This document shows positions 55,020-64,000 of a stretch of DNA of 64,000 bases, one piece after another. Both the position numbers and the translations under genes were made by a program. The notes below the pieces were generated by a model. It saw only the letters and a list, made by a program, of their open reading frames with translations, searched no databases and was not told the DNA's origin. Positions within the stretch are counted from its first letter, which is position 1. Each line of letters opens with the position of its first letter. The stretch covers positions 2,603,001-2,667,000 of the forward strand of contig JABAKD010000017.1 in assembly GCA_012845835.1 (NCBI GenBank). Direction: 5' to 3'. Origin of the DNA: Undaria pinnatifida. Its lineage: Eukaryota > Sar > Phaeophyceae > Laminariales > Alariaceae.

Positions 55020-55387
55020 AGAGAAACTAACGCTCGAGAGTATGCCACCGCAAAATTCCAAACATTATCACGTACCGTTTGGAAATGATGCCAATTTTGT
55101 AAATCATCCAGGCGTTCCAGACATAGTCTAAAGATACATCCGAAATCTCCGAAATTCCTCCTCGACATGCGGTATTTTCGCAACTTCTCGCTTGTCTCGC
55201 TCGGCATCCGTCCGCGTTCACGTCGATGTGCGGAACGGACACGGAAGGGCGAGGGGCGTTGGAGCCGCCCCCCGAAGGCGGCGCTCGAACCAAGCTATAT
55301 ATGACCGAGAATTCCAGTTCCGCGAATCGCATACTTTGGCCGAGACAAAAAACTCCTGACCAAATACCTGACACCAAAGAAGGATTT
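55020..55387 (+). repeat. Y-end repeat, copy 4
   Basis: Closes Y'. It keeps 'gagagtatgccaccgcaaaa' and 'gagccgccccccgaag'. Beyond it the sequence switches to X' instead of a third Y. Confidence 0.85.
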
Positions 55388-56366
55388 TATATATATTTAT
55401 ATGTATTGCGGCACTAAATGGTGTCATCGGATATTATGCAGGGTCAAAAATTAGAGACTATTGATAGTGGTGCATGAATCCAGTAGAGCTATGCGTCGCA
55501 GTGCGTGGGCAGGCTATGGAATGGTTGGCACGATGACCGGCGATTTTGGAGTAGGTATTCGTTAAAGGCAGACAGTTGGATGTAGATGACACGCGCGTGA
55601 GGGGCCTCTTGTAACGTAGACAACGGGCTAGCTACTCCAGCCCCATTCTGTACAGCCAGGGCTTGGTATCTGCCTTTTTTTCTACCAGAACCAGACTGGG
55701 ATTAATGCCCACAATTTTCGATTTTCAACGTCTTTGATCTGTTTGAACCAGGCCCCCCTTTGTCCCCAACCTACTAACACGACCAACACTGAAGGCCGTC
55801 TCCGTCAGTCTCGAGAGAGAAGATATAACTATTGACACTGAAGTCCCATCTCACAAGAAAAACGTTTACCACTCTACACAAACGCGACCCGACTCTAATT
55901 CTACGTCGTTTGTCGGTATTTTTTGTGTGGGTCTGCCCCACCATTAACATGGGAATCCCTACCATCAACTTGGGAAACCCGTAAACAGCCCTTGAACCAC
56001 GGCAAGGATGACGCTACATTAAACCACAGGAGTAGTAATTCCGAGTGCTTAACCTCCCAAAACCATGTGGCGTGCGGTGTGGTAAACTGTGAACGGGTCA
56101 AGACCGGAAACCAGTGACTGGATGCGGGAAATGCCACCATGAGCCCTCTTGGGAAGCCAGATGAGAACCTATCGAAGAAAATAAAACCTGCGATTGCAAG
56201 GTTCTCGACCACACGAAGCGAAGCGGGCTGCTGGTGCTGGCCTGGGGGGGTGGTTGTACTCAATTTGTACTGGTGTAGGGGTTGGTATGTTTACGTTCCG
56301 AGCTAACCATACAGTAGAACGACGGTAGAGTATAGCCCAAGGAGTTGCACGACACGTGCCGTGACA

Positions 56367-56382
56367 CTAGTAGTAGTAGTAA

Positions 56383-56426
<44 letters not shown>

Positions 56427-56436
56427 ATAGTAGTAA

Positions 56437-56474
<38 letters not shown>

Positions 56475-56490
56475 TTGGTAGTAGTAGTAG
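56367..56490. repeat. AGT trinucleotide array in X'
   Basis: About 41 units, against about 68 in X. Confidence 0.95.
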
Positions 56491-58510
56491 ACGCTTGGTA
56501 TATTATGTAAGACCGGGCATCTCGACTGTTTTGGTCCCGTTTATTGGGCCCCGAAAGGGCAAAATATTGGAAACCCGCCTCTAACAACAGGACGGGAAAC
56601 CCGCGGTTGACCCCTTCTATGGGACTTGAAGAGAAAATATGTCGAAAACAGGTAGTGGCGATGACAGCGTCGGCCGCACGAAGCAGATCTAGTTGCCGAG
56701 GTATTCGCTGTAGGGTGTGAGTCCGAACCAGTCCGAACCTCAACGTAAGGACCTGCACCATGCTCGGGCCGCGAAGGAGCTATCTTTGCAGATGGTGCAC
56801 TCTTTTCCCAGACTCTGGATAAAATAACACCCACGTGACGTTTTTTGGTCGCTATACGTGGGCTCCGAAAGCGTCCACCCCCTTGGTGCTTCAAAGGAGT
56901 AATAACGCCGATTACACGAAGCAGGCCGAGCTACCGGGGTATTGTACGGAAGTTAGTATAAGGGATTTATCATAGAGTGTCTAGTATAGGGTACCAGGTA
57001 TTCATTATAGGGGGCTGTGTCCGAACCAAAACGTTAGAAGCTATCATATCATAAGCATGCATGCGCTTTGTGCACTCCCGCGGTATGGTCTGACGATTGT
57101 ACGGCTGCGCGCTCTTGCTAGGCATAGCCGGTGGGTAAGACCGCACCCACACTCTCCGTTTTTTGGCCGCTCCACATGGCCCCCAACAGGGTCAACACAA
57201 GAAACGCGGCATCATGAGAAGGCACCCGCCACTATCTCCTTCAGAACTGCAGCCATGGTTTTGGGGGCACGAACTATTTAGACTCAGTCTGGGATCATTT
57301 TGGCCGGAGTAAAAAATAGACTGGAAACCTTTTTCACCACGAAAGAGAAAGAGTGGGGGGGAAGGGGTTTACGAAGTATACTATATACCTGGTAGGCGTT
57401 ATGGCTCGTTTTTCGTTATTAAGCTTGTTTCTCTGACCGCCACCCCCAAGTTCCGCCTCTCCCTTCGGGGGAAGAAAGCGTCCTACAGTAGAATACCTCA
57501 CGACAGCACACGACAGCGCAACAATGATAACATCAAAAGATATATATATATACCAGTCGTACGTACGAATGTCTAAACTATGTACTTCGAAGTATATAGT
57601 TTTGTACCAGGCTAAAAACTTCTTTCGAAACTAAAACGAGCTGAAGAGGTCAGCACCATCTCGTTTGACTCTGCATCGTCACCCACCCATCCTCCTACCC
57701 ACGCATCCACTCACCCACACTCCCACCCACGCACCCCCGCACTAAAACTAGTAGAATAATGCAACCTAGGTTTAATAGTATAATAAACACAACAACACAA
57801 GGCAAGAGGCTGCGGTTTGACTGCTGGACTGACCGCCCCCCATCCACTTTTTTTCCTCTCGCAGCCACCCAAGACTACCCCACCTTATACATAGCGACAG
57901 CACACGACAGCACACGACAGCACAACATCAAAACATACAAGTCTCATCGCGTAAATATCTAAACTATACACATAAATATGTACTTGATCCATTCCTTATT
58001 TGGAAGCGAAAAATCGAAAATACAGCACAGCAAGAACAACATCAAAGCATACACGTCGCATCATATTTGAATGTCTACACTAGTCGTCTAAACATCCACC
58101 TGGTGAGTAGCTCAATTGGGAACGAAAAGACAGCACAGCAAGAGCCACCCACCCACCCATCTACATACAAACAGTACATACAAACATTCCTGTGTTGTTT
58201 CCATCCTCCCCCATCGCCTACTTTTACTCATGCACAACAAGCCTCGTTAACAACCACGAAGGGGTTGTTCTACATCAAATTATACGCATAAATCGTGTCG
58301 TTGTTGGTCGTGGCTACTTTTGATACTTCTAATTGTATTACAAACTAACAGAACGTCGACCAACCCTCGCATGCCCTGGCTCCCTACCAACACCACCGCT
58401 CACCCCCCCCTCACTCCACACCAGTACCAGCACAACGCCCATGTCCCTAGCACTGGCCAAGACCAGACCACGCCAATACTGATCGCAAGCAAGGGTCCCC
58501 CCGGGAACTA

Positions 58511-58963
58511 CTACTTGTTGTTGCTCTTGCTGCTGCCCCTGCCCGTGCTGCTGCTGCTGCCCAGATCGTGGGCGTAGAACGATCCAACGTAACCCATTCC
58601 CGGAATGAAAGCAGCATTGACGCTGCCGCCGCCATCGCTACCCCCCCCCCCCCTCCAACCCCGCTCCTTCCACTCCCCCAGCCGCCCCCACTGCACCCTC
58701 CCCTCCCTCCGCTCCTCTCTTTACCGCCGCAGCGACCTCCGCGTCGAGGTGGGCCACTACCTCGGCGAAAGGGTTTAACCCACCCATAGGGCATGTGGCC
58801 TCTCGAAGAGCCACCGCCCAGTCCCACTGTCCAGCGTCCTCAACGGCCTGAAGAGCCATGCTGGAGGCTTCCCGGCATGGGACCATTTTCCCCATTCCTG
58901 CGTCCCTGAAATACGCCAGGGCGCTACCCGGCGACTTTATGGTTAATAAGGCGGTGTTGGTCA
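58511..58963 (-). pseudogene. Probable C-terminal exon, weakly PPR-like, in X'
   Basis: Same sequence as 40643-41095, but the G-run (minus strand) in the Gly-rich linker has 13 bases instead of 12. The frame therefore changes after the linker, and the Gly/Ser-rich end is no longer joined. Homopolymer length is a common sequencing error, so the break may not be real. Confidence 0.4.
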
Positions 58964-58987
58964 ACGATGTTGGGATAATGGGGGCGA

Positions 58988-59258
58988 AGGGGAGGGGAGG
59001 GGAGGGGAGCGGAGGGGAGGGGAGCGGAAGGGAGGGAGGGGGGGGGAGGGGAAGGAAAGGGAGGGGAGGGGAGGGGAGGGGAGGGGAGGGGAGGGGAGGG
59101 GAGGGGAGGGGAGGGGAGGGGAGGGGAGGGGAGGGGAGGGGAGGGGAGGGGAGGGGAGGGGAGGGGAGGGGACGGGAGGGGAGGGGAGGGGAGGGGAGGG
59201 GACGGGAGGGGAGGGGACGGGAGGGGAGGGGAAAAGGGAGGGGAGGAGAGGGAAGGGG
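58988..59258 (+). repeat. GGGGA pentamer array in X'
   Basis: Same as 41120-41400, two units shorter. Confidence 0.96.
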
Positions 59259-60388
59259 GTCAAAATATATGGTTACCAAGTTTTGGATTTTAATGTTACA
59301 CGTATTGAAAGGTAATTCGTAGCACCAATACAACACACCTAACATGGTACACGCCAGGTATATACGTATATGAATTGTCATATATACTGTATGATATTTC
59401 ACGAAAAAATGATCAAAACGCTTCTTGCACCACGAATGCCCAGCTACATCACGGTATATACGATATGCCGTTTTGTAACGTAACATCTGCACCATTTACC
59501 TTTACCAACACATTCTTGCACGAAAAGACATTCTACATGTTCCTTTTGCAGCAATGGTATGACTATCAAGTCTTGCTCTCACCTTGGTAGGTCGGTGCTC
59601 CGGCTCCGCCGGCGCTTGCAGGGTCTTAATTCTTCGTGTTGGTGCCCCCCCCCCAGCCCCTTGTCGGGCGCGTTTGTCGACCGGCCCAGCCACTTCTAGG
59701 GTGGCGAATTGTCGCAAAGGTACCTTCGAGTCAAATGGATTAAAATGCGAGTGGAACGGGAACAAGAAACCCCGCTCTTTTAGCACTAAATGCCCGGTTC
59801 ATGGGACAATACACTTGGATTTAGGAGAGGAAAATATTGGAGTTGGAAGGAGTTATTATTCATACGAGTGAATGCGAGTTTCCAATTGACACCGCGCCGA
59901 AAACTATTCAGAGCACCGCGAGAGGTCGCGCCTGGATCTGCGACTAAAATACGGTGTGACGGAACAAGACAACCCGTTCCGCGTTGTATTATCCGTATCG
60001 AGCGAATGAGAAGGACCTCATCACTTAGACGACACTACGATGGTTGCAGCACAGCTGTGTGCGAGGCGAAGAGAGCAACCAGGTGTCCGTGGTTGATTGA
60101 GTTGGGGTTACAGTTTGCGTTAGTTAATATTCGTGCCGTACACACCAGTGACCATCAACCATAAATAGTTTCGAATAACAAGTAAGTTGTACTGGCAAGA
60201 TGGCCTTGCGATTACCGGGGCACGCTGGGGCATGCAATCTGTATTTTGGACGTCGTTGTACTGTGAGCACTGTGGACCAAAGAGTGCGCCGCATCGGTAT
60301 TTCTCAAGTATACTGGCAGCACACCCTGTACACCCTGTACTACAGCAGCAGGTACCTGGTACCGACGCGTGCTATACGAGAGAGGTGT

Positions 60389-60635
60389 TGCACTTTTTTT
60401 CTGAGGTTCCCCAATTTGAGAGCTCTCTCATAAACTGATTTGAAGAACAAAAAAAAATACTGCTGTTATGATACTACACCGGATGAAAACTCCCATGGCC
60501 TGGGTACACGACGAGAATCACGCCAAAAAATGGCGTACTTCCGACGATTTTGGGTTAAGGAGCCCCGTCATTCAGAAAACATTTCGCCAATAAACGGTAT
60601 ACCTCTATCGTAGCATGCGTTTACGATAGAGGTAG
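60389..60635 (+). repeat. Element R with perfect hairpin, in X'
   Basis: Copy of 42530-42776. The hairpin at 60600-60634 is unchanged. Confidence 0.7.
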
Positions 60636-60863
60636 CACTTTTTGTGTGATACCTGTTACTGTATCCAGTAAGGTATACCTGGTGTACACGAGTATACATA
60701 TACCTGGTATATTCTATTTCTTCACACATATCTACTTTCCAGCTTCTGGACAGGCCGTGGTCACAGGTGTCGTTCCTTCTCCCCCCCGGTTCTTGCCTTC
60801 ACTTTTTATCGCGCATAGGGTTCAGCAATCCCACTGCTCGTCGATTTTTCATCGAGTGTTGCT

Positions 60864-61019
60864 ATAACTCACGCTCTCGCGCTTTCCGCCAGTCAATTTG
60901 TGCGCAAGAAAAATTCCCCACGAATTTATACGAGTATGCACTCGGGGGATTCGAACTCACGAAACCGACCTATACCAGGCTCGAGGATAACCTGATACGC
61001 CACCGGGGCGACCGGCATA
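60864..61019 (-). mobile_element. tRNA-derived short element, family 1, in X'
   Basis: Copy of 43005-43160 carried by the duplication. Confidence 0.65.
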
Positions 61020-62459
61020 TATACAAGACAGCAGCACCACCACCAGCAGTCCAGCAGCAGGACTTATACCGCATACATACGTACATGTGGTACCCAGCGC
61101 AGGGTATATGATACAATTATCATACTCGAATACTTGCGAATATTTTCTCGTACTCAAGGTAAAATATTCTTGTGGTACGGGGGTACAGCGGCAGTACGAG
61201 GCTCAATAGCACTGTTTCGGGGGACAAACTTAGTTAGTATTAGTGTGGAAAAATGTAACCAGTTAAAAAAGTACAACTGTCTGTTGAGAATCGTTATCTT
61301 CGCCTGGTCTTGGCTTGATTTTGGTGTGGGTTGTTGTTGTAGCATGATACCACACGTTCATGGTGCATTTTCGTAACTCTGGTACGATTTTTTCTCGGGG
61401 AGGATTTTCTCTCAGCAGCAATAAGGTGAACCTGGTCTCCTGTGTCTGTGTTTTTTCTCGTAAGCCAAATGTATGTCCCATGAATAGCACACGCGCCATA
61501 GGTAGCGCGCTTGTCATTGTTGTCGCTGTTATCGTTGTTGTCGTGAAGATTGTATCTGGCTGACATGCTGACAAGTCTGCGAGGCTGGCCACCGAGCCAC
61601 CAAGCCATGGATTCCTGTACAGGCCTGCCGGAATCAACTTAAAAGGCCACTACAACTGATCCTTAAATTGGTGTCTTGTTCTGACTTGCTTTTGACGAGC
61701 TGACTTGCTTTTGATGAACCAAGAAGGCGAACGTTGAGTTTTATCTACTATCAAATATCATACAAAATCATACCCCCTTGTGGGACACACGAGTGTACAA
61801 CAAGCAAAAGGGCAACCAAAAATCGACGAGTTTGTGAGTGCGACCAAGCGTCCAATACTAATATTATTTTTGCGAGACCGTACGATAGGGCAGCAGTATC
61901 AACCATCACCAGATGCTGCACGGTGTCACGTCATTCAGCTCCTTCCATATTGCAGCTACTATTAATAATAGGACGCACCTCCCTACCCCACAAGTAGACT
62001 AGATACATGCTCCAGAAGCCCCCTTTGCTTCTTGTCGACGCGTTTGGAAATATAATAAAAGCCCCAAGAGACAGGTCAAAAAGTTACCGTATACCAGGTA
62101 TCGATCGGCAACATGCAGCAACTATTATATGAACAGATGGCACACCCCGCTCCGACGATTTTCTTAGCTGATTTTCTCGGCAGTAGTGGAGGGGGTGCAA
62201 AGGCCGAGCGATGCGTCATAATAGAAACATCTCGACTATTATTATTGTTAATAATTGACCTCCCCGAATCCACTTTTTCGTTGGGTGTGCCCAACTTGAC
62301 GTGGAGAGACTCGCCTCAGTAATTCATCCCATAGGGAATGCTCTTCAGGTACTAGCAGTAGTGTGCTGTCTTGCGTGGTACCAGGGTACTATTAATATGA
62401 TACCAGTACGTAAAACTTAACGGTAGCTGGCTTGCCTAAGGTTTGAGGTTCGTTCTGCA

Positions 62460-62636
62460 CCCCCTACGTATAACCCCGAGCGTGCGCCCGAGCGAGACAC
62501 GGCGGCGACGAGTCTCCTCGTGGTAGCGAGGGGCTACGGCACTCGGCGTGTCTGTGATGTCTGGGTGTGCTGCATGCCGGTCGAGTGTGACCCTCTGCGA
62601 GCAGAATCATGATGACAGGTGACACGATGCGATGCA
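62460..62636. repeat. Diverged repeat in X' (copy of 44610-44785)
   Basis: Carried by the duplication, with a few base changes. Confidence 0.7.
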
Positions 62637-63293
62637 ACAACCAACAAGGCTTCCACTGACATAGACTACCTGGTACAGGATACACAGCAGGTTTAGTCTA
62701 GAGCACATGAAATGCGGCGCAACGATGCCAAGTCTCAGCGACAAACTCCAAATCAACGCATGTGGTATTTCTCTGCACAGGTCCCGTCGACGAGGGGTAA
62801 CCACCGGTTCACCTTCAGCATCCGCACAGCCGAACGCAGGGCGAGGCCGACAGTCGCCATCGTGGATCGTGAGTGCTCAGCGAATGCTCCTGAGTCGTCT
62901 GGTGTGGTTGTTGTTTGTTCTGCGTTGTGGACTTCTGGATTTCTCGAAGTCGGCTGTTTGAAAATAGGGAGTTGGCAGAGAAAGTATGGCGGTTTCAGAA
63001 CGTGAGAAATCTGCTTGCGACCCCGAAATGATCGTCTCCGTTAGTCTCTGTCTACTGCCACTCTCTTCTCACCCTTCTCGGAGCTTGCTTGGAGCTGAAC
63101 ACACGAATTCGCTGCTGAGCCACGCGCGTTTAGGAAAGGAGGTGAAGGATCCTCCGAGGTGGGCTCTCTGGGGGAACTCTTTTGCGAGATACCCAAGCAA
63201 GGGCTGACAGATACCTGGCACGGGTGCATAGGTAGCTGGCGCAAATCTCGTAATATGGTAAACTTCCACGCCCAGGACACTATCGTGTACCAT

Positions 63294-63648
63294 AGCTCAT
63301 GCCTTCAAAACATGTGCAGATGAGCCACCTTCTACAGCCAGCTCACTCTGGGCGCACATGATATGTGCAGACGAACTATGCTCTACTGGTATAGCTCAAG
63401 CTTTGACAACATCTTCAGATGGATGATCCACACGCAGGACAGCTCATTGGCTACCTGATACCGTACACAGCAGTAAGTACGAGGTAGCCGTAGCTCATCT
63501 ATCGTGTAGACTATTATTAGTCTATTTGCTCACGCCTTGAAAACATGTGCACGAGCCACCTCCTATAGCCAGCTCACCCTGGACACGTATGATATGTGCA
63601 GTCGAGCTATCTTCTACTGGTATAACTCAAGCTTTGACAACATCTCCC
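63294..63648. repeat. Two direct repeats of about 123 bp in X'
   Basis: Copy of 45443-45797 with one or two base changes. Confidence 0.8.
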
Positions 63649-64000
63649 GCTGACAGATGAGCTATGCCGCCCTGTTGGTAGCCTAGACTTCAAGCTCAAG
63701 CCGGAAAATTTGTGTCTAGTAGCTCATGTAGGTCATGTGGCTCATGCTGGGGTGAGGGTCGCAACGCCATTCAGTGGTGGTTGCCTGTACTCGTATACCG
63801 GTATACAGCAGCGACACAGCAGTGGCAATGACTGCATTCACTCCCATGTATATTTGATGCTTGTGATCGGTGATGTACTGTTTGTGGCTGCTTGCCTGTG
63901 TTGCTAGCCTGGGGCATACAGATGCCTGGTATACAGATACAGATCCCGTTTACCCGGGATTGTCGAGAGCTGACCAAAGCCTGCCTCCGATTATGTGTCA

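Larger units (their letters stand above)
51370..55390. repeat. Tandem unit Y', about 4.0 kb
   Basis: Second Y unit. It is longer than Y by an extra 150 bp at about 53737-53888 and a second copy of repeat Z (period about 468 bp). It ends at a Y-end repeat and a TA-rich run at 55388-55404, directly followed by X'. Confidence 0.93.
55406..64000. repeat. Long recent duplication, copy X'
   Basis: Direct-orientation copy of 37440-46150, cut by the window end. The left junction lies in a TA-rich run. It contains no unique gene. The sub-features below mirror those of X. Confidence 0.97.

Noticed and set aside
1-64000. Retroviral, LTR or Polinton-type remains
   Set aside because: No reverse transcriptase, integrase, capsid or similar motif, and no long terminal repeats flanking such genes, was recognised; the X/X' pair is far too long and lacks such content.

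Overview
The window reads as eukaryotic nuclear DNA that is gene-poor and dominated by repeats. The evidence is an interstitial run of the telomere-type hexamer GGGTTA, tRNA-derived short elements with Pol III A and B boxes, short DNA elements with inverted ends, long simple-sequence arrays, and open frames that end at splice-like AG/GT sites rather than forming operons. I see no rRNA, no intact tRNA, no CRISPR array and no bacterial gene organisation. A stramenopile, perhaps a brown alga, is my guess from the mixed base composition, the CAG/CTG-rich coding stretches and the telomere motif. I cannot prove it from this sequence.

Layout. 1-420 is a CCCGA pentamer satellite. 421-4260 (block A) is an old duplicate of 20236-23720 (block B); both end in a minus-strand gene for an acidic protein with a conserved C-terminus. 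4.6-11.2 kb holds a short inverted-repeat element and several families of diverged local repeats. 11.27-12.57 kb carries two tandem pieces of an OTU-type cysteine protease. 13.9-16.9 kb (block C1) and 32.0-36.4 kb (block C2) are another old duplicate pair, each with a minus-strand gene for a two-helix membrane protein with an acidic loop and upstream exon-like sequences. 17.1-20.2 kb is the largest satellite (TCGGG), interrupted twice by the same inverted-repeat element. 24-30 kb is a patchwork of short arrays, inverted-repeat elements, a tRNA-derived element and the telomere-like run.

From 37.44 kb to the end there is a nested, much younger duplication: X (37440-46150), a linker, Y (about 47990-51360), Y' (51370-55390), then X' (55406 to the window end). 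X and X' are nearly identical over at least 8.6 kb. Y and Y' differ more, and each begins at a GC-rich perfect hairpin. X and X' contain one believable coding piece, a minus-strand C-terminal exon with a weak resemblance to helical-repeat (PPR-like) proteins, next to a long GGGGA array.

The genes do not form a recognisable pathway. What unites the window is repeated duplication: four gene-like units occur as paralogous pairs (A/B, C1/C2, the OTU pieces, X/X'). Small mobile elements have also inserted after duplication, which lets some insertions be ordered in time. I found no retroviral, LTR or Polinton-type sequence that I could recognise.
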